A program made the position numbers and the translations under genes. Shown here piece after piece: positions 25,499 to 33,399 of a stretch of 64,000 nt of DNA. Under the pieces are notes generated by a model, which worked only from the letters and a program-made list of their open reading frames with translations, ran no database searches and was not told where the DNA came from. Source of the DNA: Clostridium sp. 'White wine YQ' (GTDB lineage Bacteria > Bacillota > Clostridia > Clostridiales > Clostridiaceae); assembly GCF_028728205.1 (NCBI RefSeq), contig NZ_JAQYUU010000001.1, positions 1 to 64,000 on the forward strand, written 5' to 3'. Within the stretch, counting starts at the first letter, position 1, and each line of letters starts with the position of its first letter.

Positions 25499-25526
25499 AG
25501 AGATGGCTTAAGAGCCATCTCTTTAG
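25499..25526 (+). terminator. Terminator between convergent genes
   Basis: A perfect 10-bp hairpin (25499-25508 with 25513-25522, loop TAAG). It has an A-run upstream and can act on both strands. Confidence 0.75.
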
Positions 25527-25550
25527 TTATACTTAAATAATTATAACAAA

Positions 25551-26000
25551 TTATTTAATTTCTACAGTTGCAGTATCAGTTTTACCGTTTGTAGCATTAT
25601 CTACAGCAGCTTTAACTAATGCTTTGAAGTTATCAGATGAGTGAGTAGCACCTGTAACAGAGTCAACTTTAGCTATATCTTGCTTATCTACTAAAGCACT
25701 AGCTAATTCTTTAGTATATTTATCTGGTGAAGTTGGAGATTTTGCAGACATAGCAGTAATATATGCTTTGTCTCCACTCTTTAAATGTCCATCAGCTTTA
25801 TTTGAGTAATCAAACTTAGCATCAGATATTTTTCCATCCTTGTAAGTAACTTCAACAAAAGGCTTCCATCCTTTATCATCAAAGTCCTTAGCTTCTGCCT
25901 TGTAAGTTCCATCTTTAGGTCCTTTTTTTCCGCATCCAGCTAGTAAAGTAACAGCTACCATACCAGCAGCTACGATGCTTAGTAAAGTTTTCTTTTTCAT
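25551..26000 (-). CDS. FMN-binding-domain lipoprotein (PplA-like)
   Basis: An exported lipoprotein of 149 residues. A lipobox LAGC ends the signal peptide (Cys22 or so). One FMN-binding domain (about 30-145) follows, with a VTGATHSS motif near residue 118. In this family the Thr of the (S/T)GAT motif carries a covalent FMN attached by an ApbE-type transferase. Relatives (PplA of Listeria, which has two domains) pass electrons outside the membrane. It is divergent from the Ndh2-EetAB genes and ends at a shared terminator. No ApbE gene is in the window. Confidence 0.88.
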   Translation of the reverse strand: MKKKTLLSIVAAGMVAVTLLAGCGKKGPKDGTYKAEAKDFDDKGWKPFVEVTYKDGKISDAKFDYSNKADGHLKSGDKAYITAMSAKSPTSPDKYTKELASALVDKQDIAKVDSVTGATHSSDNFKALVKAAVDNATNGKTDTATVEIK

Positions 26001-26149
26001 TGAGAATTTCCCCCTTAATAATAAAAATTATTTTAGTTATTTATTGATAAATAAGTACATAATTAAATGATGCACTTATTACTCACAATTTTATAAAACC
26101 CTTTAGATTATATACGTTTATGAAGCTTGAGATCTATGTTTACCCAAAT

Positions 26150-26182
26150 ATAGAGGGTACTTAATTAGCGCCCTCTATATTA
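26150..26182 (-). terminator. Hairpin between the two lipoprotein genes
   Basis: A 10-bp stem (26150-26159 with 26173-26182). The minus strand continues into a modest T-rich stretch, so it probably ends the 26197-26769 transcript. Confidence 0.6.
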
Positions 26183-26196
26183 TGTGAAATATTAAA

Positions 26197-26769
26197 TTAT
26201 TTCTTTACTTCTTGTTTTCCAGTTACGCTACTAGTTCCATCCATTTTGAAAGTAGATTTAGCTGAATCAGTTGTGAAGTATATGTTTCCATCAACCTTAG
26301 CATCAACTAATTGGAAGTTATCAACACTTACATACACATCACCTTTAAATGTTCCGTGTTGAATACTAGCCATTGGGCTCTTTATAGTTAATTTAGGAGC
26401 TGTTAATGTAAATCTAGCAGTTACCTTACGATTTTCATCTTGAGTGTAAAGTGCTATTTTACGTTGGATAGCATCATTACCTTTATCGTCTTTTTTACCG
26501 TTCTTGAATTCACCGTCAAGTACTAATTCCTTGTCAGTTGTAACGTCCTTTGTGATTGCAATGATCCATTTACCATTTGTACCGATAGCTTGTTCAAATG
26601 CAGCAGCATCTGATACAACTGAAGCTGATGTAGTAGCATCTGCTTTTGCAGTTTCAGTTTTAGTAGTGCTTTCAGCTGGTTTAGTATCTTCCTTCTTACC
26701 ACAGCCAGCTAGTAAAGTAACAGCTACCATACCAGCAGCAATTATGCTTAATAAAGATTTCTTTTTCAT
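26197..26769 (-). CDS. Lipoprotein of unknown function beside the electron-transfer genes
   Basis: 190 residues. The signal peptide and lipobox (LLAGC) are nearly identical to those of the FMN lipoprotein at 25551, at both DNA and protein level. A Thr/Ala/Lys linker (about 25-50) leads to a domain I do not recognise (about 52-190). That domain has a run of short beta-like repeats (LTIKSPMASIQHGTFKGD, VSVDNFQLVDAKVDGNIYF) that suggests a small beta-helix. No flavin or heme motif is visible. Position between the FMN lipoprotein and Ndh2 hints at a cell-surface partner, which is inference. Confidence 0.75.
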   Translation of the reverse strand: MKKKSLLSIIAAGMVAVTLLAGCGKKEDTKPAESTTKTETAKADATTSASVVSDAAAFEQAIGTNGKWIIAITKDVTTDKELVLDGEFKNGKKDDKGNDAIQRKIALYTQDENRKVTARFTLTAPKLTIKSPMASIQHGTFKGDVYVSVDNFQLVDAKVDGNIYFTTDSAKSTFKMDGTSSVTGKQEVKK

Positions 26770-26806
26770 AGAGAAAATCCCCCTTTATCTATGTTTAGTT
26801 AAATTC

Positions 26807-26833
26807 TTGTCAAATAAATACATGCTTTGACAA
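26807..26833 (-). promoter_or_regulatory. Dyad at the promoter of the lipoprotein gene
   Basis: TTGTCAAA (26807-26814) and TTTGACAA (26826-26833) form an inverted repeat. On the minus strand a TTGACA hexamer lies within the proximal arm, about 16 nt from a TAGATA -10-like box. It could be an operator over the -35. The rest of 26770-27140 shows no gene. Confidence 0.4.
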
Positions 26834-27140
26834 CATCTTTATTATACACTCTTTTGTTATACGTATACAATAGTTTTTACTTATGCTATATTAGTATTAC
26901 TTATATCAATTAAAAGCACTTGTAAATGTTTAACCTAGCTTTCCTAGGGCGTTGTTAAAATTAAAACATGACTGTTAAGTAATTCACCAGAATGTTAAAT
27001 TGGAGATTAGTACATATAGACACATAAGTTAAAAAGGGATAGAATAAATATGGATTTATATTTGTAAGTTGAAATATTAATGTATTAAATTATGTACATT
27101 ATAAAAAACTAACGTAAGAATATTCATAAGAGGTGGTAAA

Positions 27141-29021
27141 ATGTCAAATAAAACAAAGATCCTTGTTCTAGGAGCAGGATACGGTGGAGTACATGCCGCT
27201 AAGAAATTAGCGAAAAAGTACAAGAAGAATGATAATGTGGAAATTACATTAATTGATAAAAATACTTTCCACACATTAATGACTGAATTACACGAAGTAG
27301 CTGGTGGGAGAGTTCATCCAGAGTCTGTGCAAATAGAATTAAGCAAGATATTTGCAAGAACAAAAGTTAATTTAGTTACAGATTATATAGAAGATGTAAA
27401 TACAGAAAAGAAAGTTGTTAAGACAACCCATGGAACCTATGAATATGACTATTTAATAGTTGGTACTGGTTCTGAACCTGCATTCTTCGGAGTTCCAGGA
27501 GTAAAAGAAAATGGATTTACATTATGGTCTTTTGAAGATGCATTAGAAATCAGAGCACATATTAAAAATATGTTTGAAAAAGCATCAAAAGAAAGAAATG
27601 AAAAAGCTAGAAAAAGACTTTTAACTTTCGCTGTTGCTGGATCTGGATTTACAGGAATAGAAATGGCTGGAGAGCTATTAGAATGGAAAACAAGATTAGC
27701 TAAAGAATATAATGTTGATGAAAAAGAAATTAGATTATTAGTTGTAGAAGCTATGGGGACTATACTTAATATGCTAGATAGATCTCAAGCTGATAAAGCA
27801 GAAGCTTACATGAAGAAAAAAGGTGTTGAAGTATTAAAGAATTCACCTATCGTTGAGGTAACTGAAGATAAGGTAACTTTAAAGGATGGAAGTGAAATTG
27901 AAACTAATACTTTAATATGGACTTGTGGAATTCAAGCAAATCATGAGACTAAAGAATATGGTCTTGAGACTGCAAGAGCTGGAAGACTACAAACTAATGA
28001 ATTTATGCAAGCAACTGGCAAAAAAGATGTATATGTAGTTGGTGACTTAACATACTTTGAAGAAGAACCAGGAAAAGGAACTCCTCAAATTGTTGAAGCA
28101 GCAGAACAAACTGCAGATACAGCTGTTAAAAATATAGTTGCAGCAATAGAAAATGGTCAAATGACTAAATTTAAATCTAACTATCATGGATTTATGGTTT
28201 CTATTGGCGGAAAGTATTGCGTAGCAAACTTAGCAGGAATAAAACTTTCAGGTTTCTTTGCAATGATGATGAAGCATATTGTTAACCTATATTATTTATT
28301 TGGTGTTAATGGAATAAATGCTTGTTATCATTATTTAGATCATGAGTTCTTCGGAATTGAAGATAAGAGAAATATGTTTAGAGGTTTATTAGCTTCTAAG
28401 GGAAATAGATTATGGACTGTACCACTAAGATTATATGTTGGTGTTTTATGGACACTTGAAGCATTAAAGAAAATGATAGGTGAGGATACTTGGGCTAAAA
28501 ATGGTATCTCATCAATATTTAATGGATTAGGACCTGATTCTTGGTTTAAAGATGGAAATGTAAAAATGGCGTTTGATTGGTTACATACATCAGCAACATC
28601 AGGTGCATCAGAAACTACTTCAAATGCAGCTAATACTGCAGCTGCAACTGTAACTCCAATATTAAGCCATGTACCATCATTCTATGCAGCAATAATGAAG
28701 ATATTTATACCAACTCCTGAAGTTGCTGTATGGTTCCAAAGAATTGTTGTTGTAACTGAGTTAGGTATTGGATTATGCTTAATCGCTGGATTATTCACAT
28801 TCTTAGCATCAGGTGCATCAATATTCCTAGTATGTAATTTCGTTCTTTCAGCAATGACTGGTTGGGATACATTATGGTATGTATTTGCTGGAATCGCATT
28901 AATGCAAGGAGCTGGTAGAACATTTGGTTTAGACTACTTCGTGATGCCATGGATAAGTGAAAAGGTCGGAAATTTCTGGCTTGGAAAAAGAGTTCCTGTT
29001 TACAAACAAGGAAATAAATAG
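27141..29021 (+). CDS. ndh2: Type II NADH dehydrogenase with C-terminal membrane domain (Ndh2-like)
   Basis: 626 residues. The N-terminal flavoenzyme (about 1-400) has the FAD motif VLGAGYGGVHAAKKL, the NADH motif AGSGFTGIEMAGEL and VVGDLTYFEE. The C-terminal third adds a linker and about four hydrophobic segments that look DoxX/DoxD-like (FQRIVVVTELGIGLCLIAG, then WYVFAGIALMQGAGRT). The EET-type Ndh2 of Listeria also carries a C-terminal membrane extension. It should oxidise cytosolic NADH and reduce a membrane quinone. It precedes EetA- and EetB-like genes and a polyprenyl diphosphate synthase, which supports the EET reading. GAGGTGG ribosome site. Confidence 0.9.
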   Translation: MSNKTKILVLGAGYGGVHAAKKLAKKYKKNDNVEITLIDKNTFHTLMTELHEVAGGRVHPESVQIELSKIFARTKVNLVTDYIEDVNTEKKVVKTTHGTYEYDYLIVGTGSEPAFFGVPGVKENGFTLWSFEDALEIRAHIKNMFEKASKERNEKARKRLLTFAVAGSGFTGIEMAGELLEWKTRLAKEYNVDEKEIRLLVVEAMGTILNMLDRSQADKAEAYMKKKGVEVLKNSPIVEVTEDKVTLKDGSEIETNTLIWTCGIQANHETKEYGLETARAGRLQTNEFMQATGKKDVYVVGDLTYFEEEPGKGTPQIVEAAEQTADTAVKNIVAAIENGQMTKFKSNYHGFMVSIGGKYCVANLAGIKLSGFFAMMMKHIVNLYYLFGVNGINACYHYLDHEFFGIEDKRNMFRGLLASKGNRLWTVPLRLYVGVLWTLEALKKMIGEDTWAKNGISSIFNGLGPDSWFKDGNVKMAFDWLHTSATSGASETTSNAANTAAATVTPILSHVPSFYAAIMKIFIPTPEVAVWFQRIVVVTELGIGLCLIAGLFTFLASGASIFLVCNFVLSAMTGWDTLWYVFAGIALMQGAGRTFGLDYFVMPWISEKVGNFWLGKRVPVYKQGNK

Positions 29022-29044
29022 AACTCAAATATAATGTATTAATA

Positions 29045-29077
29045 GTTCATTCTCTAAAATTTAATTAGAGAATGAAC
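29045..29077 (+). terminator. Hairpin after ndh2
   Basis: A perfect 13-bp stem (29045-29057 with 29065-29077). The 3' flank is TTATATA, so termination is partial at best. Confidence 0.55.
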
Positions 29078-29105
29078 TTATATATGTGGTAACATTTTAA
29101 AAGAA

Positions 29106-29168
29106 GGTAAAAGGCTAGGCAATGATCTTCAAATATTGCATTAACAAAGCTTTTTACCATCTTTTTTT
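29106..29168 (+). terminator. Two-part hairpin with T-run (terminator or attenuator) before the EetA-like gene
   Basis: An 11-bp closing stem (29106-29116 with 29148-29158, one G-U) encloses a small inner stem (29119-29123 with 29135-29139) and is followed by seven T residues (29162-29168). It lies 90 nt before the eetA start and divides ndh2 from eetAB. Confidence 0.6.
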
Positions 29169-29258
29169 ATCACTTTATGTAATAGTTTTATGATATAATG
29201 AATTAAAATGTTGTTATATAACATTATAGAATTATATATAAGATTGGAGAATATTATT

Positions 29259-29642
29259 ATGATTAAGAAGTGGGATATTATAATTATTATTCTGCTTGTA
29301 ACATTATCCTTTCTTCCTGAGTTAATATTAGGAGTAGCATTAAAAAAAGATTATAAGGAAACATATGCTCAAATTACAATTGAAGGTAAGGTATATAAAA
29401 ATATACCCCTTTCAACACATAAAGGGCAGGACACCATAGAGATAAAGACAAAGTATGGATTAAATATAGTAGAAGTCAAAGATAATAAGATTGCTATTAT
29501 TGATGCCGATTGCCCAGATAAAATATGTATGAAGCCAGGCTTCATAGAGAGTGTTGGAGAAAACCTAGTATGTTTACCGCATAAATTAATGGTGGAAGTA
29601 AAAGGCGAAACTTCAGAAGATGGAGTAATTCTGTCATATTAG
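29259..29642 (+). CDS. eetA: EetA-like membrane-anchored NusG domain II protein
   Basis: 127 residues from the ATG that follows TTGGAGA (29244-29250); an upstream in-frame ATG at 29208 lacks a site. One N-terminal membrane segment (about 6-26) and an extracellular beta domain follow. The domain has KYGLNIVEVKDNKIAIIDADCPDKICMKPGFI, a Cys pair and VCLPHKLMV. This is the NusG-domain-II-like family whose Listeria member EetA is needed for extracellular electron transfer. It is followed by the EetB-like gene after 10 nt. The domain assignment is secure; the role rests on synteny. Confidence 0.85.
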   Translation: MIKKWDIIIIILLVTLSFLPELILGVALKKDYKETYAQITIEGKVYKNIPLSTHKGQDTIEIKTKYGLNIVEVKDNKIAIIDADCPDKICMKPGFIESVGENLVCLPHKLMVEVKGETSEDGVILSY

Positions 29643-29652
29643 AGGTGAAAAC

Positions 29653-30174
29653 ATGAGAAAGACCGCCAAATTAGTATATATATCTTTATTAGTTGCTCAA
29701 GCATTAGTTTTACATATATTTGAGAGTATGATTCCAATGCCTTTGCCTACACCGGGGGCTAAGCTTGGATTAGCAAATCTTATTTCTGTTATAGGTTTAT
29801 ATACTTTAGATAAGAAAAGAGATGTACTAATAATTATATTGCTAAGACTTACATTAGCAACAATGTTTGGAGGAAATTTATCTTCCTTTATGTATTCCTT
29901 TGCTGGAGCTATATTGAGCTATGTGATGATGATTGTAGTTAAAGGAATTGGTAAGGATAAAGTTAGTATTATAGGAGTAAGTTGCAGCGGTGGAGTATTT
30001 CATAACTTAGGCCAATTACTAATTGCATCAATGATTGTTAGAAATATAGGAGTTATGCTATATCTTCCGGTATTATCATTGGTTGGGATTGGAACAGGAG
30101 TATTTATTGGAATTACTGCAAATTATGCTATTAAACATATGTCAAAACTTCCTTACTTTAATAAAATTTCTTAA
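29653..30174 (+). CDS. eetB: EetB-like integral membrane protein (Gx transporter / HepS component I family)
   Basis: 173 residues with five or six hydrophobic helices. The N-terminus has ALVLHIFESMIPMPLPTPGAKLGLANLI, the signature of proteins named Gx transporter or heptaprenyl diphosphate synthase component I. An N-terminal Pro- and Gly-rich loop and MFGGNLSSFMYSFAGA are also typical. The Listeria EetB belongs to this family. It forms a tight run: EetA (10 nt before) and the polyprenyl synthase (17 nt after). GAGGTG ribosome site. Confidence 0.85.
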   Translation: MRKTAKLVYISLLVAQALVLHIFESMIPMPLPTPGAKLGLANLISVIGLYTLDKKRDVLIIILLRLTLATMFGGNLSSFMYSFAGAILSYVMMIVVKGIGKDKVSIIGVSCSGGVFHNLGQLLIASMIVRNIGVMLYLPVLSLVGIGTGVFIGITANYAIKHMSKLPYFNKIS

Positions 30175-30191
30175 AAAGTTGAGGAGATCTT

Positions 30192-31160
30192 ATGGATAAA
30201 ATGTGGAATCAGTACCCAGATATAAAAAAGCAATTAAATCAGGTACTTAAAATAATAGAAGATAATTCAAGATGTAAAGATAAAGTCATAGAAAATTCCA
30301 TTTTAGAATTAGTTAATTCAGGTGGGAAGATGCTTAGACCTGCATTCGTGATTATTGCATCAAAATGGGGAAAGAATGATGACATAGGAAAAACTAATTC
30401 GTTAGCATCTGTAGTTGAGATGATGCATATGGCGACTTTAGTTCATGATGATATAATTGATGATTCAAAAATGAGAAGGGGTCAGGAGACTATCCAATCA
30501 AAGTATGGAAAAGACTATGCAGTATATATAGGGGACTATCTATTTTGTGCATGCTTTAAAGTACTAGCGGCAGAGGGGTCTCTTCAAAGTATTAAGGTTG
30601 ATTCAAAATCTATGTCAAGAATATGTCTTGGTGAAATTAATCAAATGAATTCAAAGTTTAGTAATAAAATATCTATTAAAGAATATCTATCAAGAATATC
30701 AGGAAAAACAGCAGAGCTATTTTCGCTATCATTCTATATAGGAGCTGCAGAAAGTGGTTGTTCTGAGAAACTTTCCAGAGAGTTTTGGAATATAGGACAT
30801 GATGTAGGAATGGCATTTCAAATAATAGATGATATTTTAGATTATGTTGGAACAGATGAAAGCATTAAGAAATCTGCTGGAAATGATATAAAACAAGGAA
30901 TATTTACACTTCCTTTTCTTTATGCAGTGAAAGAAAATAAAAAGGCATTTGAAGAGTATTTTAATAAAAGTCACTATGAAGAAGAAGACATTAAATCAAT
31001 TATTGATTTAGTTAGAAAAAATGATGGTGTAGAGAAGTCAAAAGAATTAGCACTAAAATATTCACAAAAAGCGTTTAAAAGAATTGAAAGACTGCCAGAT
31101 AATACATTCAAGGATATTCTTAGAGAAGTTATTGAAAAGTTGTTATATAGAAATTATTAA
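30192..31160 (+). CDS. Trans-polyprenyl diphosphate synthase (DmkB/HepT-like)
   Basis: 322 residues, all-helical isoprenoid synthase. The two Asp-rich motifs are intact: HDDIIDDSKMRRG (FARM) and FQIIDDILDY (SARM), with GGKMLRP at the N-terminus. It condenses isopentenyl diphosphate units to make the side chain of a quinone or another long polyprenol. In the Listeria EET locus the equivalent gene (dmkB) supplies the demethylmenaquinone side chain. Here the location after eetAB suggests the same. No prenyltransferase (dmkA) is in the window. GAGGAGATC ribosome site. Confidence 0.88.
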   Translation: MDKMWNQYPDIKKQLNQVLKIIEDNSRCKDKVIENSILELVNSGGKMLRPAFVIIASKWGKNDDIGKTNSLASVVEMMHMATLVHDDIIDDSKMRRGQETIQSKYGKDYAVYIGDYLFCACFKVLAAEGSLQSIKVDSKSMSRICLGEINQMNSKFSNKISIKEYLSRISGKTAELFSLSFYIGAAESGCSEKLSREFWNIGHDVGMAFQIIDDILDYVGTDESIKKSAGNDIKQGIFTLPFLYAVKENKKAFEEYFNKSHYEEEDIKSIIDLVRKNDGVEKSKELALKYSQKAFKRIERLPDNTFKDILREVIEKLLYRNY

Positions 31161-31193
31161 AGGATTCTATTTTAAGAATCCTTTAATTTTTTT
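31160..31193. terminator. Bidirectional terminator
   Basis: A perfect 10-bp hairpin (31160-31169 with 31176-31185), T-run on the plus strand. It overlaps the 3' end of the convergent LysR gene. Confidence 0.8.
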
Positions 31194-32057
31194 CTTTAAG
31201 GTATCAATAAGCTTTTTTTCATGTGAATAGAAAGCTTTATTAACCAATATATATAGAGAATAATTAAATTTAAAGTCTATAATGTTTACTTGTTTAAATT
31301 GAGAGTTACTAAGATATTTATTTGCTACAAGTTTTGGAATAAAGCATATAGCATTTGTACTAGCTAAGGTATTTAAAGCTACTACAGGAGAATCTGTGGA
31401 AAGTACTATGTTTAATTTATCTTTCTGCATATTCATTTCAATAATTTTATCTTCAAAACTTTTGCATATAGTACAAAAATTATTAACAATTATTAATGGT
31501 AAAGAAGATAATTCATCGAAGGTGTATTCATCTTTTATATTAAAATCGGTAGGACATACAGCGATTATTTCATCTTCTAATAATTCTTGACAGATTAATG
31601 CATCATTAGCAATCTGTTCACAGTAAATAAAAATATCAAAGGTACTTGTATTTAAAAAATTTATGTTGGATGATGCATGAACAGAATTTATGCTTATCTT
31701 TAAATCCGAAAATGAGTTTTTAATATCCATAATAATATTAGGTAGAATAAAACTTTGAATATATGAGCATGAATGTATATTTAAACATCTTTTATTGTAT
31801 TTTTTTGATGATAATTCCTCAAGCATATTATCGTAATTTGATAAAATAGCTCTACAATATTTTAGAACGATTTCACCTTCTGGAGTTAATTCAACGCCTT
31901 TATTACTTCTTTCTAACAATTTCATATCTAGCTTGTCCTCTAATTTTATAAGCTGTTGAGAAAGAGCAGATTGAGAAATATGTGATTTTTTTGCAACATC
32001 AGATATGTTCTTGGTTGTAGCGATATCATAAAAATATCGTAAGTTATCTAAATGCAT
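31167..32057 (-). CDS. LysR-family transcriptional regulator
   Basis: 296 residues from the ATG after TTGGAGGA (32062-32067); a longer in-frame start at 32114 adds a hydrophobic tail atypical of LysR and is rejected. The N-terminal winged helix has NISDVAKKSHISQSALSQQLIKLEDKL and LLERSNKGVELTPEG. The periplasmic-binding-like effector domain follows (about 90-290). It is divergent from the solute-binding gene at 32238 and convergent with the EET-type operon. Either could be its target; the divergent neighbour is the usual LysR arrangement. Confidence 0.92.
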   Translation of the reverse strand: MHLDNLRYFYDIATTKNISDVAKKSHISQSALSQQLIKLEDKLDMKLLERSNKGVELTPEGEIVLKYCRAILSNYDNMLEELSSKKYNKRCLNIHSCSYIQSFILPNIIMDIKNSFSDLKISINSVHASSNINFLNTSTFDIFIYCEQIANDALICQELLEDEIIAVCPTDFNIKDEYTFDELSSLPLIIVNNFCTICKSFEDKIIEMNMQKDKLNIVLSTDSPVVALNTLASTNAICFIPKLVANKYLSNSQFKQVNIIDFKFNYSLYILVNKAFYSHEKKLIDTLKKKIKGFLK

Positions 32058-32237
32058 TTTATCCTCCAAGTTAATAATAAATTCATAATAAATTAATAAA
32101 TTAATTATAGACAATATTAATTAATATTGCAAACAATAATTTTTATCAATTGAAAACATTACATAATGTGGAATTGACATTGAAAACTTGATTTATTTAT
32201 GATATTTTTATAATAACTTACTGTAAGGAGAACAAAT

Positions 32238-33350
32238 ATGAAAAATAAAATTAAATACAGCATATTATTTTTATGTATTTTTATTGTAGTAGGTCTTTTT
32301 TATGCTAATAACAAAGTAATAAATTTAAAACCACTTAAAGGAAGTTTTGTAATTTGGGCATCAAAAGAAAACTATAAATATTTAGAAGAATCCTCAAAAG
32401 AGTTTATGGAGACTAATAAGAAGGTTAGTATAACTGTTAAGGAAAAATCCAAAGATGAAATTATTAATTATATAGAAAAAGGTTCTGGTAGTGACGATGC
32501 TCCATCTGTAGTTTCAATTAATTCTAAGGATTTAAGAAATCTATCTGATAAAGGAAAACAAGGAATTGCCTCTGCACATAATGTAATAGATTCATATGGA
32601 AAAACTTTTAATAGTTGGAGACTAAATGAGATTAGTGTACAAGATGATCTTTTAGCAATACCTATTGAAAATAACCCTGTTTTTATGTTTCTAAGAAAAG
32701 ACATATTAGATCAATATGGGTATAAAGCTGAGGATATAAGAACATGGAAAGAATTATTGGATGTTTCTAAAGATATAAAAAACAAATCTAATGGCAAGAT
32801 TAGCTTACTTAATTATAGTGATATAACATTAGATTCTCTAAGAAATATTATGTTATATCAAGCAGGGACAGAAAAAAATATTAAAGAAACATTAGATTTT
32901 ATTAAGAATAATGACCTTATGGGTAAAGGAACTACAATAGCATATATAGCAACTAAAGATAATTATAATAACATAATTGATGCTTCAAATGAAGATGCTT
33001 TAACTGCAATTATGTTACCTGCACTTGAAATAGGGGGTAATAGAGCAGCTTCTCTTGATGGTGAAAATTTAGCCATAGTTAAAGGTACTAATGAGAAACA
33101 AGAATTGGCAACTAGATTTATAACTTATTCAATTAATAATCAAAGTTTAATGGAAAAATATTTAAAGGAGAATACTTTTTTCCCTAGCTCCGTGGTATTT
33201 TATAAGAATTCAATTATGGATACTGAATTTTCAAAGGTTAATAATGATAAAGTATGGAGCTTAATGGCTAATATATGTAATAGAAATTATACTATAGATG
33301 ATTATAAAAAATTAGACGAGCAAGTTAAAAATGAATCAGTGGATAAATAA
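32238..33350 (+). CDS. Orphan extracellular solute-binding protein (family 1), membrane anchored
   Basis: 370 residues. A single N-terminal hydrophobic segment (about 7-25) has no lipobox Cys, so it is an uncleaved anchor or ordinary signal. The rest resembles ABC sugar-binding proteins: GSFVIWASKENYK, AIPIENNPVFMFLRKD, TWKELLDVSKDI and AASLDGENLAIVKGT. No permease or ATPase gene is nearby, so it may supply another transporter or act as a receptor. AAGGAGAA ribosome site. Divergent from the LysR gene. Confidence 0.82.
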   Translation: MKNKIKYSILFLCIFIVVGLFYANNKVINLKPLKGSFVIWASKENYKYLEESSKEFMETNKKVSITVKEKSKDEIINYIEKGSGSDDAPSVVSINSKDLRNLSDKGKQGIASAHNVIDSYGKTFNSWRLNEISVQDDLLAIPIENNPVFMFLRKDILDQYGYKAEDIRTWKELLDVSKDIKNKSNGKISLLNYSDITLDSLRNIMLYQAGTEKNIKETLDFIKNNDLMGKGTTIAYIATKDNYNNIIDASNEDALTAIMLPALEIGGNRAASLDGENLAIVKGTNEKQELATRFITYSINNQSLMEKYLKENTFFPSSVVFYKNSIMDTEFSKVNNDKVWSLMANICNRNYTIDDYKKLDEQVKNESVDK

Positions 33351-33353
33351 GAA

Positions 33354-33388
33354 AAACCTCAGAATAATAATATATTCTGGGGTTTTTT
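33354..33388. terminator. Terminator between convergent genes
   Basis: A 13-bp stem with one G-U (33354-33366 with 33373-33385) followed by TTTTTT. Confidence 0.85.
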
Positions 33389-33399
33389 CATGAATTGAC

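Noticed and set aside
26504..26830. A 108-codon plus-strand frame opposite the second lipoprotein
   Set aside because: It lies antisense to a lipoprotein with a clear signal peptide and ribosome site, and has no ribosome site of its own.
29106..29168. FMN or other known riboswitch before the EetA-like gene
   Set aside because: It is too short and lacks the conserved FMN aptamer core; only a nested hairpin with T-run can be supported.
32238..33350. Lipoprotein assignment for the solute-binding protein
   Set aside because: No Cys follows the hydrophobic segment, so there is no lipobox.
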